Shown: positions 1 through 7,459 of the stretch, piece by piece
Position numbering within the stretch: the stretch's first letter is position 1
Layout: each line of letters starts with the position of its first letter
Source: Spirochaetes bacterium RBG_16_67_19
GTDB taxonomy: Bacteria; Spirochaetota; Spirochaetia; SZUA-6; DRHE01
Reading direction: 5' to 3'
DNA: 7,459 bases
Assembly: GCA_001829505.1 (NCBI GenBank)
Contig: MIBK01000098.1
Span: 6,979-14,437 of the forward strand
The notes under the pieces: generated by a model
The model's input: only the letters and a program-made list of their open reading frames with translations
Told to the model about the DNA's origin: nothing
Databases searched by the model: none
Translations under genes and position numbers: made by a program

Positions 1-675
1 GTGGCTGCCCCTTTCCCCTCCCCCGCCACCTCTGCCAAGGACAAGTACCTCGACACCGTGAAGGGCCACCTGGAGATGTGTCAGGAGATGGGTATTGGCA
101 AGCTGCGGGTGGACGCCGTAGACCCACCCACCGCCATCCCGGGCGGCATGGATTATGAGAAGTGCTTCGCGACCGTGGCCGAACGTTGGAACCAGGCCGC
201 TACACTGTGCGCGGCCAGCGGGGTAAAGCTAGTCTGGGAGTTCGAACCCGGCTTCTTCTTCAACAAGCCCAGCGAGGTCGTGCGGATGGTCTACAAGGTC
301 GACCACCCGAACTTCTCCATCATGTTCGACTCCTGCCACGGGCACATGTGCGCCGTGGTCGGGGCGCGGCAACTGGGCAAGAAGGAGACCCTGCCCGGCG
401 GCGTGGTCCAGTTCATCCACATGCTCACCGGCAAGATCGGGGCAGTGCACTTCATCGATTCGGACGGGACCCTGCACGACAACGAGACCAGCACCCACGC
501 CCCGTTTGGCAAGGGGGTGCTGGACTTCGACGCGATCGCCAAGGCCTTCCTGGCAGCCGGGTACACCGACCAGTGGTGGCCCATCGACCTTTGCTTCTGG
601 TCCAACGCCCTGGAGGCCACGGCGCCGGCCAAGAAGTTCATGGACAAGCTGGTGGCCAAGTACGGACGGGACTAG
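1..675 (+). CDS. Sugar phosphate isomerase/epimerase-like TIM-barrel protein, 3' part (5' end outside window)
   Basis: This is the C-terminal 224 residues of a xylose-isomerase-like (AP_endonuc_2 fold) TIM-barrel protein. The family usually runs to about 280-320 residues, and the visible part starts mid-barrel, so the GTG at position 1 is almost certainly an internal Val codon and some 70-100 N-terminal residues lie upstream. Predicted metal ligands can be read at the barrel strand ends: E82 (in WEFEPGF), D110 with H113 and H115 (in MFDSCHGHM), and H150 (in VHFIDSDG). The fourth position, usually Glu, is Asp here (D196 in WWPIDLCFW). Such proteins isomerise or epimerise keto-sugars, or catalyse eliminations on them, with a divalent metal in the cytoplasm; the substrate is unknown. 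It is the first visible gene of the operon, and the stop lies inside the next gene's ribosome site. Fold assignment is firm; the reaction is not. Confidence 0.85.
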   Translation: MAAPFPSPATSAKDKYLDTVKGHLEMCQEMGIGKLRVDAVDPPTAIPGGMDYEKCFATVAERWNQAATLCAASGVKLVWEFEPGFFFNKPSEVVRMVYKVDHPNFSIMFDSCHGHMCAVVGARQLGKKETLPGGVVQFIHMLTGKIGAVHFIDSDGTLHDNETSTHAPFGKGVLDFDAIAKAFLAAGYTDQWWPIDLCFWSNALEATAPAKKFMDKLVAKYGRD

Positions 676-680
676 GAGGA
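674..680 (+). promoter_or_regulatory. Strong ribosome binding site of the zinc dehydrogenase gene
   Basis: AGGAGGA lies 7 nt before the ATG at 688 and overlaps the TAG stop of the preceding gene (673-675). This near-perfect Shine-Dalgarno fixes the start at 688 rather than at the in-frame ATG at 700. Confidence 0.8.
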
Positions 681-687
681 AAAACCC

Positions 688-1764
688 ATGGCGGAAAAGA
701 TGAAAGCCCAGGTGTTCTACGAGAGTGAGAAGATGGAGCTGGAGGATATCCCCGTCCCCCGGGTGACCGACGTCGACGTGCTGGTCAAGGTGAAGAACTG
801 CGGCGTGTGCGGATCCGACATCTCCTACTACTATGGCTTGAGCCCCGTGGGGACCGCTTCCGGCAAGGGTCCGCTGGTATTGGGCCATGAGTTCACGGGG
901 GAGGTCGTCGAGGTCGGCGCGGTGCCGAAGTCCATGAAGCTGTTCAAGCCCGGGGACCGGGTGGTCGTGAACCCCGTGCAGCAGTGCAACGCTTGCTACG
1001 CCTGCGCCTCCGGACACACCAACCTCTGCGCGAACTTGTTCGTGCCGGGAGTCACGGCCAACGGCGGGTTCGCCGAGTACTGCCTCTCGCGCTACACGGG
1101 CCTGTTCGAACTGCCCGACTCGGTGAGCTATGCCTCCGGCGCGTTCATCGAGCCGTTCGCCTGCGCGGCCTATGGGGTGAAGAAACTGGCCATCGAGCCG
1201 GGGCAGTTCGTCGCCATCTTCGGCCCGGGGGCGATCGGACTCATGATGATCCAGCTGTGCAAGTCGGTCGGCGCCGGCAAAGTGGCCTTCATCGGCACAC
1301 GCGACTACCGCCTGGAGGAAGGCAAGAAGTGGGGCGCGGACTATCTTTTCAACACGAAGGAGGCCAAGTCGAAGCACTTCGTGAAGGACCTCAAGAAGGC
1401 CATCGCCGAGCTGACCCATGGCGCCCTGGCGGACCGGGCCATCGTGCCCACCAGTTCCAACGAGGCCTTCGAGCAGGCCATCGAGGTGACCGGCAATGCC
1501 GCCATTCTCGTGCACTTCGGCCTACCGAACACGGGGGACGTGATCAAGGTGCCGGCGCTTTCGACGCACACCATGGACAAGGAGATCCGCTTTTCCTGGT
1601 TGGCTCCCCTCATGTGGCCAACCGCCATCCGGGCGATCGCCGAAGGGCTGGTCAAGGTGGAATCGCTGGTCACCAGCACCGTGCCGCTCCCGAAGGCCGG
1701 TGCGGCCATCCGAGCCCTAAAAGAGCGCCAGAACGACCCGGTCAAGGTGCAGGTGACCCCATGA
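688..1764 (+). CDS. Zinc-dependent medium-chain alcohol/polyol dehydrogenase
   Basis: This 358-residue protein is a full-length medium-chain dehydrogenase of the sorbitol/threonine dehydrogenase type, oxidising a secondary hydroxyl to a ketone (or the reverse) with a nicotinamide cofactor. Catalytic zinc ligands are readable: C41 (in GVCGSD), H67-E68 (in GHEF) and E155 (in FIEPFA). The structural zinc loop carries C100, C103, C106 and C114. The Rossmann glycine motif GPGAIG is at 179-184. At the end of the second Rossmann strand the usual Asp is replaced by G203, followed by T204 and R205, which points to NADP(H) rather than NAD(H). It begins 12 nt after the upstream gene and its stop overlaps the next start in an ATGA. 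The substrate cannot be read; a ring polyol, cyclitol or keto-sugar fits the context. A Zn-dehydrogenase takes the second oxidation step in the Thermotoga inositol pathway, which is only a possible analogy. Confidence 0.92.
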   Translation: MAEKMKAQVFYESEKMELEDIPVPRVTDVDVLVKVKNCGVCGSDISYYYGLSPVGTASGKGPLVLGHEFTGEVVEVGAVPKSMKLFKPGDRVVVNPVQQCNACYACASGHTNLCANLFVPGVTANGGFAEYCLSRYTGLFELPDSVSYASGAFIEPFACAAYGVKKLAIEPGQFVAIFGPGAIGLMMIQLCKSVGAGKVAFIGTRDYRLEEGKKWGADYLFNTKEAKSKHFVKDLKKAIAELTHGALADRAIVPTSSNEAFEQAIEVTGNAAILVHFGLPNTGDVIKVPALSTHTMDKEIRFSWLAPLMWPTAIRAIAEGLVKVESLVTSTVPLPKAGAAIRALKERQNDPVKVQVTP

Positions 1765-2609
1765 TCCTCTACGGCATCAACACCTTTCTCTGGGCTTCCC
1801 CCTTCAGGACTCAGCACCTGAGCCTGCTGGCGAAAGGCAAGGCGTTGGGTTTCGACCTGGTGGAGATCCCCATCGAGGGGGAACAGGACATAGACTACGC
1901 TCAGGCCGCGGAGGCCTACAGGCGCCACGGCCTGCGATGCTCGCTCTGCGCGGTCATGGGCCCGAACCGCGACCCTGCCCATGAGGACGAGGACATCCAG
2001 AAGGGCGGGGTCGCCTACCTGAAGCATTGCATCGACGCTGCCGTCACCCTGCAGGCGACGGCTCTGGTCGGCCCCCTGTATGCCGCGGTCGGGCGGCAGT
2101 GGCAGGCCACGCCGGACCAGAGGAAGCGCGACCTGGAGCGCTGCGCCCGGAATCTGAAAGCAGTGGCCCGCTACGCGGAGGACAAGGGCGTCACGCTGGC
2201 GCTGGAGCCGTTGAACCGGTTCGAGACCAGCTTCATCAACCTGAGCGAGCAGGCCCTGGAGTTGATGCGCCTGATCGACAGTCCCCGGGTGAAGCTCATG
2301 ATGGACACCTTCCACGCCAACATCGAGGAGAAGAGCCTCGGGAAGGCCATCGAGGCCGCTGGGCAGAACCTGGTGCACGTGCACGCGAACGAGAACGACC
2401 GCGGCACGCCGGGCACCGGGCACGTGGCCTGGAACGAAATCGCCGCCGCGCTGAAGAAAGTGAAGTTCGACGGCACCCTGGTCATCGAGTCGTTCTCCAC
2501 CGAAGTGAAGGAGATAGCGCGCGCCGCCGCGGTATGGCGGCCTCTCGCGCCGAGCCCGGATGGCCTGGCCGCCGACGGGCTGGCTTTCCTGAAAAAGCTC
2601 ATGGCCTAG
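1761..2609 (+). CDS. Ketose 3-epimerase of the D-tagatose/D-allulose 3-epimerase family
   Basis: The 282-residue TIM-barrel protein matches the length and motif layout of D-tagatose 3-epimerase and D-allulose (psicose) 3-epimerase. The complete metal set is present: E149 (in ALEPLNRFE), D182 (in MMDTFHAN), H208 (in HVHANEND) and E243 (in VIESF), one residue offset from the E150/D183/H209/E244 set I recall for the Agrobacterium enzyme. Substrate-binding positions E155, H185 and R214 are also present. In this family the two glutamates deprotonate and reprotonate C3 of a ketose through an enediolate. The start overlaps the previous stop by 4 nt (ATGA), with a modest AGGTGA upstream at 1751-1756, so translation is probably coupled. 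Substrates of relatives include free ketoses and, in Thermotoga IolO, 5-keto-L-gluconate. Family is very likely; exact substrate is unknown. Confidence 0.9.
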   Translation: MILYGINTFLWASPFRTQHLSLLAKGKALGFDLVEIPIEGEQDIDYAQAAEAYRRHGLRCSLCAVMGPNRDPAHEDEDIQKGGVAYLKHCIDAAVTLQATALVGPLYAAVGRQWQATPDQRKRDLERCARNLKAVARYAEDKGVTLALEPLNRFETSFINLSEQALELMRLIDSPRVKLMMDTFHANIEEKSLGKAIEAAGQNLVHVHANENDRGTPGTGHVAWNEIAAALKKVKFDGTLVIESFSTEVKEIARAAAVWRPLAPSPDGLAADGLAFLKKLMA

Positions 2610-2618
2610 AAGCAAAAG

Positions 2619-2624
2619 AAAGGA
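2619..2624 (+). promoter_or_regulatory. Ribosome binding site that favours the second of two nearby ATGs
   Basis: AAAGGA ends 2 nt before the ATG at 2627 but 8 nt before the in-frame ATG at 2633. Normal spacing favours 2633 as the start of the following TIM-barrel gene. Using 2627 would add only Met-Arg. Confidence 0.55.
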
Positions 2625-2632
2625 AAATGAGG

Positions 2633-3630
<998 letters not shown>

Positions 3631-3631
<1 letters not shown>

Positions 3632-3637
3632 GGGAGG
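3631..3637 (+). promoter_or_regulatory. Ribosome binding site of the Gfo/Idh/MocA oxidoreductase gene
   Basis: GGGGAGG lies 5 nt before the ATG at 3643 and begins on the last base of the preceding TAG stop. It supports 3643 over the internal ATG at 3670, which lacks a comparable site. Confidence 0.7.
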
Positions 3638-3642
3638 AAGAG

Positions 3643-4839
3643 ATGGCGGAGAAGCAGGGTTTCACCTCGATGGCCGGTCCGCGCGCCACGGGAGCGGCAC
3701 CCGAGATCGGCATCGGCATGCTGGGCTACGCCTTCATGGGCAAGGCCCATTCGAACGCCTTCAAGAAAATTCCTTACATGATGTATCCGCCCGCCGCGGT
3801 TCCGAAACTGGTCGCGATTTGCGGGCGCGACGGGGAGGCCGCCGCCGCGGCGGCCCGGCGCTACGGTTACGAGGGATACTACACGGACTGGCGCAGGATG
3901 CTGGAGGACAGCCGGATCCAGCTGTTCGACAACGGCGGCCCCAACGACGCGCACGCCGAGCCGTGCATCGAGGCGGCCAAGGCGGGCAAGCACGTGTTCT
4001 GCGAGAAGCCCCTGGCGCGCAATGCGGAAGAGGCGAAACGGATGCTCGACGCCGCGGTGAAGGCCGGGGTCAAGCACCAGGCGGCGTTCAACTACCGCTT
4101 CGTCCCGGCGGTTCGACAGGCCTACGAGCTGGTCAGGAGCGGCAGGCTGGGCCGCCTGTACCACTTCCGGGCCTTCTACCTGCAGGAATGGATCATGCCG
4201 CATTACAACACGCCCATGATCTGGCGAACGGACAAAAAACGCTGCGGGAGCGGAGCGTTGGGGGACCTGGGCTCGCATATCCTGGACCTCGGGCGCTTCC
4301 TGATGGGCGAGGTGAAGGCTGTCAGCGGCATGACCAAGACCTTCATCTCGGAGCGGCCTCTGCCCGACGGCAAGGGAATGGCCAAGGTGGACGTGGACGA
4401 CGCCTTCGTGGCGGTCCTGGAGTTCGCCAACGGGGGCATCGGCACGCTGGAGGCTTCCAGGTTCGCCGCGGGCCACAAGAACCACGGCTCCTTCGAAATC
4501 AACGGCGAAAAGGGCAGCATCCGCTTCAACCTGGAAAAACTGAACGAACTGGAGGTGTTCTGGGTGGGCGAGGAGCCCAAGGAGACCCAGGGCTTCCATG
4601 AGGTGATCGTCACCGAAGCCCACCACCCGTTCATTGCCAACTGGTGGCCCCACGGCCACCTGATCGGCTGGGAGCACACCTTCGTGCACGAGTTCCACCA
4701 CCTGTTGGATTGCATCGTCAACAAAAAGGAGGTCGCTCCGTATGCGGCCACCTTCGAGGACGGCTACCGAAACAATGTGATCTGCGACGCGATCGCCGAA
4801 TCGGCGGCAACGAAGCGGCAGATCGAGGTGAAATTCTGA
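3643..4839 (+). CDS. Gfo/Idh/MocA family oxidoreductase
   Basis: This 398-residue protein is an NAD(P)-dependent sugar or cyclitol dehydrogenase of the glucose-fructose oxidoreductase/inositol dehydrogenase family. A roughly 20-residue N-terminal leader without a recognisable signal precedes the Rossmann domain; the nucleotide motif GMLGYAFMG is at 25-33. The family's EKP motif with the catalytic lysine is E121-K122-P123 (in CEKPLA). The catalytic pair of the second domain is D208 and H212 (in GDLGSHILD). G61-R62 stands where an acidic ribose-binding residue is common, suggesting NADP(H). Residues 327-353 hold eight histidines (HHPF, PHGHLIG, EHTFVHEFHH), unusually dense for the family. Relatives oxidise one ring hydroxyl, as in inositol dehydrogenase and in the DgpA enzyme that makes 3-keto C-glucosides. 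Its stop overlaps the next start by one base. Family assignment is firm; substrate unknown. Confidence 0.93.
   Translation: MAEKQGFTSMAGPRATGAAPEIGIGMLGYAFMGKAHSNAFKKIPYMMYPPAAVPKLVAICGRDGEAAAAAARRYGYEGYYTDWRRMLEDSRIQLFDNGGPNDAHAEPCIEAAKAGKHVFCEKPLARNAEEAKRMLDAAVKAGVKHQAAFNYRFVPAVRQAYELVRSGRLGRLYHFRAFYLQEWIMPHYNTPMIWRTDKKRCGSGALGDLGSHILDLGRFLMGEVKAVSGMTKTFISERPLPDGKGMAKVDVDDAFVAVLEFANGGIGTLEASRFAAGHKNHGSFEINGEKGSIRFNLEKLNELEVFWVGEEPKETQGFHEVIVTEAHHPFIANWWPHGHLIGWEHTFVHEFHHLLDCIVNKKEVAPYAATFEDGYRNNVICDAIAESAATKRQIEVKF
4825..4831 (+). promoter_or_regulatory. Ribosome binding site of the flavin oxidoreductase gene, inside the upstream gene
   Basis: GAGGTGA lies 7 nt before the ATG at 4839, within the last codons of the oxidoreductase gene whose TGA (4837-4839) shares a base with this ATG. 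The arrangement suggests re-initiation or coupled translation. Confidence 0.7.
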
Positions 4840-6080
4840 TGAACAGCAACGATCCGGTTTTTCAACCCCTCAAAGTCGGCAACCTTACCGCCGCCAACAG
4901 GTTCGTCATCAACGCCATGGAGTGCTGCGACTCCGACGAGGAGGGCAATCCCACCGAACGGACCTATCGCCGATACCGCAATCTTTTCGAAGGAGGCGCG
5001 GGGCTCATCGACCTGGAGGCGATCACGGTTCAATATGATTCCCGCAGCCGGCAGTTCCAGCTTTCCGTCATGCCGCGCAACCAGAAGGCCCTCACCAAGT
5101 TCGTGGCGGAGATGCGCAAGGTCAACCCGCAGCCGCTGTTCGTCTGGCAGCTGACGCATTCCGGCGAGTTGAGCCACCCCGCTTTTTCTCGGCGCGTCTG
5201 CGTGAAGCCCTTGGCCGGTTTCGGCGGGGAGCCGATCGACGAGGACTACGTGGACAAGGCCATCGAGCAGTTCGTGACCGCGGCGAAGATAGCCCATGAC
5301 TGCGGAGCGGACGGCATCGACTTCAAGAATTGCCACGGCTACCTGGACTCGCAGCTCCTGCGGCCCTACAACGACCGGAAGTGGAAATACGGCGGGCCCT
5401 GGGAGAACCGGACCCGTTTTACCTACACGATCTACGAGCGGATCCGCAAGGAGATCAGCGATCCGAAGTTCATCATGGGGTCGAAGGTGTCCATCTGGGA
5501 AGGGTTTCCAGGAGGGCAGGGCTCCGCTGGGCCCGACTCCCCGGTCATGGACCTGACGGAGTCCCTTGACCTGGTGAAGGGCATGGAGGCGCGCGGGGCG
5601 AAGTTCATCATCGTCTCCGCTGGCAGCCCCTCCATCACTCTGGCCCTGTCGCAACCCGACAAGAAGGTTCCGGACGACTGCTACCTGCACTTCACCTTCC
5701 AGAAGCGGGTGCGCGACGTGCTGAAGCCCGAGACGGTGGTGATCGGCTCCGCTTATTCCGTGCTCAACAACGGCAACAATGAGCTGCAGGCCCGCAACAA
5801 GGAGGAGAACACCCTCTGGTTCTGGGCGAACAAAAACATCCGCGACCGGGTGACGGACATGGTGGCCATCGGCCGGCAATCCCTCGCCGACGGGCAGCTG
5901 CCCAGGAAGTTCGCGGAGGGCAGGCCGGAGGATATCCGCTGGTGCAACGCCTGCGACCACTGCATCGAGCTGCTGATCCGCCAGAAGCCTGTGGGCTGCA
6001 CGACCCATGATCGGGAGTATTCCCAGGCCCTGAAAGCCATCAGGGAAGCCGAGGGAGCGCTGGCGGCCAAACGCACCTGA
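4839..6080 (+). CDS. Old Yellow Enzyme-type NADH:flavin oxidoreductase, short form with a C-terminal four-Cys motif
   Basis: This 413-residue protein has the FMN-binding TIM barrel of the OYE/2,4-dienoyl-CoA reductase family. Landmarks are NRFVINAM near residue 21, QLTHSG in the middle, the hallmark GYL...YGGPWENRTRF from residue 167, and VAIGRQSLADG near the barrel end. The active-site segment is unusual: the two substrate-binding residues of yeast OYE (His191, Asn194) correspond to K163 and H166, while the proton-donor tyrosine is kept as Y168. Near the C terminus C369, C372, C375 and C387 form a CX2CX2CX11C motif resembling the [4Fe-4S] site of trimethylamine dehydrogenase and dienoyl-CoA reductase. 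Those enzymes carry extra C-terminal nucleotide-binding domains of about 250 residues; this one ends 26 residues after the last cysteine. Relatives reduce activated C=C bonds or act as dehydrogenases. It is the last gene of the operon. Substrate and electron donor are unknown. Confidence 0.88.
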   Translation: MNSNDPVFQPLKVGNLTAANRFVINAMECCDSDEEGNPTERTYRRYRNLFEGGAGLIDLEAITVQYDSRSRQFQLSVMPRNQKALTKFVAEMRKVNPQPLFVWQLTHSGELSHPAFSRRVCVKPLAGFGGEPIDEDYVDKAIEQFVTAAKIAHDCGADGIDFKNCHGYLDSQLLRPYNDRKWKYGGPWENRTRFTYTIYERIRKEISDPKFIMGSKVSIWEGFPGGQGSAGPDSPVMDLTESLDLVKGMEARGAKFIIVSAGSPSITLALSQPDKKVPDDCYLHFTFQKRVRDVLKPETVVIGSAYSVLNNGNNELQARNKEENTLWFWANKNIRDRVTDMVAIGRQSLADGQLPRKFAEGRPEDIRWCNACDHCIELLIRQKPVGCTTHDREYSQALKAIREAEGALAAKRT

Positions 6081-6083
6081 AGC

Positions 6084-7253
6084 TCAGGAGCTGACTCTCC
6101 GCGAAGCCTCTGACAGGCGTGAGCCGATCCGCTTCCTGCCCGCCGCCAGGAGCAGGCAGCCGGCCAGGGCCAGGGCGGGAAAAAGGGCGAGGGAAAGTCG
6201 AAAGGAAGAGTAGCGGGCGATCACCGACAGCAGGAAGGGGATCAGCACCCCGCCCAGCGGTACTCCCAGCTTCAGGATGCCCAGGGCGGTACCCGCCAAA
6301 TCCTTGTAGATGAGGCCTGTCAGCGCGATCAACAGCGGAAACAGCGCGGACACCGTCATCCCCAGGATAAAAAGGACGACGCCGGTCGGGAGGACGCTCA
6401 AACCGGCGAAGAATAAGATGGCGGAGAAAACCGCGGCCGCCGCGTACAGGGCGATGAGCAGGCCGAGAATCCGTCCCCGGGCCGAGAGCAGGCCGAGAAT
6501 CACCCTGCCGGCGGCCACGCCGCAGAGCAACAGGATCAGCCCCACCTTCGAAGCCACCAGGTCGTAGCCCCTCAGCGACATCAGGAAGCCGGTCAGCAGC
6601 GCCGTCAGTCCCAGCTCGATGCCGGTGCCGATGGTCGCCAGCGCCAGGAAAAGTGCCAGCACGGCCTGGGTCTTCAGGAAGGAGAGCCTGCCCCGCAGCG
6701 TGTCCGTGGCAGGCTTGCCGCTTCCAGCCCGGGAAAAGGCATAGATCATCGCCAACACGAAAACCACGGCGGCGGATTGAACGATCGACCGCCGCCAGTC
6801 CATCTGCAGGAACAACAGGTACAGAGTGATCGCCAGGCAGCCGAAGGTGACGAAGAAGTGGTTGATGCTGATGAACAGGGCCTGCCGCTTTTGGTGGAGA
6901 TCCAGGAGCATCGCGTCCGCCACTCCCTCGTAGGTGCCGATGCCGGCTCCGATGAAGAACATGATCAGCAGGTTCCATCCGTAGGGCCGCCACAGGTAGA
7001 ACAGAAAAAACGAGACGCTCAGAATCAGGCTGCCGGCGGCCAGGAGCCGTGGTTTCCGCGTGCTGTCCGCCAGGGCGCCGGCGATGAGCACGGCGAGGAT
7101 GAAGCCGACGTTCTGCGCGGAGACCAGGAGGCCGGTCTGTTGCGGCGTAAGCCCGATGTTGCCGGAGGCCGCGCCGATGATCGCCGTGCCCACCCCGAGG
7201 AAAAACATGGAAGCATAGGAGGAGAAGGTGAGCAGGCGCGTGTTGCCGGTCAT
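6084..7253 (-). CDS. MFS transporter, probably for a sugar or related solute
   Basis: This 389-residue protein is very hydrophobic, with about twelve predicted membrane helices (roughly residues 8-28, 41-62, 70-88, 92-112, 126-149, 153-174, 196-222, 231-257, 262-284, 288-312, 320-345 and 351-372). A hydrophilic loop at 175-195 divides the two six-helix halves. The MFS signature between helices 2 and 3 is GALADSTRKPRL at 59-70, with a weaker copy, GRVILGLLSARGR, between helices 8 and 9. Polar membrane residues E109, D113, N131 and H132 fit a proton-coupled solute symporter, and the helix 4-5 segment recalls fucose/hexose-type carriers; that link is tentative. It starts 15 nt after the stop of a minus-strand gene and lacks a clear Shine-Dalgarno, so translation may depend on that gene. 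It converges on the catabolic operon with 3 nt between stop codons. Substrate, and whether it serves that operon, are unknown. Confidence 0.88.
   Translation of the reverse strand: MTGNTRLLTFSSYASMFFLGVGTAIIGAASGNIGLTPQQTGLLVSAQNVGFILAVLIAGALADSTRKPRLLAAGSLILSVSFFLFYLWRPYGWNLLIMFFIGAGIGTYEGVADAMLLDLHQKRQALFISINHFFVTFGCLAITLYLLFLQMDWRRSIVQSAAVVFVLAMIYAFSRAGSGKPATDTLRGRLSFLKTQAVLALFLALATIGTGIELGLTALLTGFLMSLRGYDLVASKVGLILLLCGVAAGRVILGLLSARGRILGLLIALYAAAAVFSAILFFAGLSVLPTGVVLFILGMTVSALFPLLIALTGLIYKDLAGTALGILKLGVPLGGVLIPFLLSVIARYSSFRLSLALFPALALAGCLLLAAGRKRIGSRLSEASRRVSS
6456..6501. repeat. Exact 16-bp direct repeat with 30-bp period inside the MFS gene
   Basis: GAGCAGGCCGAGAATC occurs at 6456-6471 and again at 6486-6501. 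The 30-bp period keeps frame and gives two copies of the peptide ILGLL ten residues apart (253-257 and 262-266), at the end of helix 8 and the start of helix 9. It may reflect a small internal duplication or repeated codon choice for similar membrane residues. Confidence 0.6.
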
Positions 7254-7268
7254 CCCGCGGCCTAGCCG

Positions 7269-7459
7269 CTATTCCGCCAGCTTGCCGAAGCGGTGGACGA
7301 TGGCCAGGGCGGGATCCAAAGGCACTGGAACGCCCTTGGTCCCTTTCGGGATGCTGATCGTCGCGACGGGCTTTAGGGTTCTGCCCTTGAACTGGGGCAG
7401 CCACTGCCTTTGGGCTTCCAGCATCTGGCCGGTCATCTCCCTGACTTCCTGCAGCGTCA
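7269..7459 (-). CDS. Unrecognised protein, C-terminal 63 residues (5' part outside window)
   Basis: Reading the minus strand from the window edge gives an uninterrupted frame of 63 codons ending in TAG at 7271-7269. The visible protein starts TLQEVREMTGQMLEAQRQW, continues through KGRTLKPVATISIPKGTKG and ends in LDPALAIVHRFGKLAE. It has a charged amphipathic stretch at first (likely helix), then a basic, beta-prone part, and no membrane segment or cysteine. I do not recognise the family. Support for it being real is the open frame reaching the edge, codon use like its neighbours, and the 15-nt spacing before the transporter ATG, as expected for an operon partner. It is too short to assign function, and I cannot exclude a chance frame. 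Confidence 0.55.
   Translation of the reverse strand, partial: TLQEVREMTGQMLEAQRQWLPQFKGRTLKPVATISIPKGTKGVPVPLDPALAIVHRFGKLAE

Noticed and set aside
1..3. GTG at position 1 as a true start codon
   Set aside because: The protein would lack the first strands of the TIM barrel and no ribosome site can be seen; the gene is better read as cut by the window edge.
229..1515. Long minus-strand open frame (428 codons) opposite the first two genes, with similar ones at 1341-2615, 3490-4701 and 4764-6008
   Set aside because: These mirror GC-rich codons of the plus-strand genes. Their translations are low-complexity His/Leu/Gly/Arg-rich with no recognisable motif, while the plus-strand frames carry full catalytic motif sets.
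2027..2632. Apparent N-terminal extension of the second full-length TIM-barrel gene to 2027 (similar in-frame extensions at 984-1760, 3454-3642 and 4644-4838)
   Set aside because: The extensions lie out of frame inside well-supported upstream genes, translate to Arg/Pro-rich shadow sequence, and the chosen starts have suitable Shine-Dalgarno sites and match family N termini.
6081..6092. Palindrome AGCTCAGGAGCT as an intrinsic terminator
   Set aside because: The stem is only 4-5 bp, the loop is very short, and there is no following T-run on either strand.
6040..7404. Minus-strand frame of 454 codons overlapping the MFS gene in another frame
   Set aside because: The product is Arg/Pro/Gly-rich without fold signatures, whereas the frame at 6084-7253 gives a clean twelve-helix MFS protein.

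Overview
The window is compact, GC-rich bacterial DNA. Nearly all of it is coding, and the gene spacing is typical of operons. The host cannot be named from the sequence. High GC with G/C-rich third codon positions, plus several xylose-isomerase-like TIM barrels beside a Gfo/Idh/MocA oxidoreductase, suggests a free-living heterotroph rich in sugar catabolism, for example Planctomycetota, Verrucomicrobiota, Acidobacteriota, high-GC Spirochaetota or a related group. This is a weak inference.

Positions 1-6080 (+ strand) hold six tightly packed genes that look like one transcription unit entering from the left. In order they are: the C-terminal part of a TIM-barrel sugar isomerase/epimerase-like protein (1-675, 5' end cut by the window); a zinc-dependent medium-chain dehydrogenase (688-1764); a complete D-tagatose/D-allulose 3-epimerase-type protein (1761-2609); a second full-length TIM-barrel isomerase-like protein (2633-3631); a Gfo/Idh/MocA oxidoreductase (3643-4839); and a short Old Yellow Enzyme-type flavin oxidoreductase with an unusual active site and a four-cysteine cluster (4839-6080). 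Spacings are 12 nt, a 4-nt overlap, 23 nt, 11 nt and a 1-nt overlap, which indicates co-expression and partly coupled translation.

Positions 6084-7459 (- strand) hold the 3' end of an unrecognised gene (7269-7459, cut by the window), followed 15 nt downstream by a 12-helix MFS transporter (6084-7253). The transporter ends only 3 nt from the end of the flavin oxidoreductase gene, so the two units converge tail to tail with no separate terminator region.

Together, two alcohol-oxidising dehydrogenases, three metal-dependent TIM-barrel isomerase/epimerase-type proteins and a flavin ene-reductase-like enzyme look like a pathway that oxidises a sugar, cyclitol or glycoside to keto intermediates, then epimerises, cleaves or reduces them. 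Two precedents are plausible: the Thermotoga-type inositol route (inositol dehydrogenase, Zn-dehydrogenase, 3-epimerase), and the 3-keto-glycoside/C-glycoside cleavage systems (Gfo/Idh/MocA oxidase plus TIM-barrel lyase). The sequence alone does not decide between them. No regulator, promoter, RNA gene, mobile element or CRISPR array is visible, and no gene-free stretch exceeds 25 bases.
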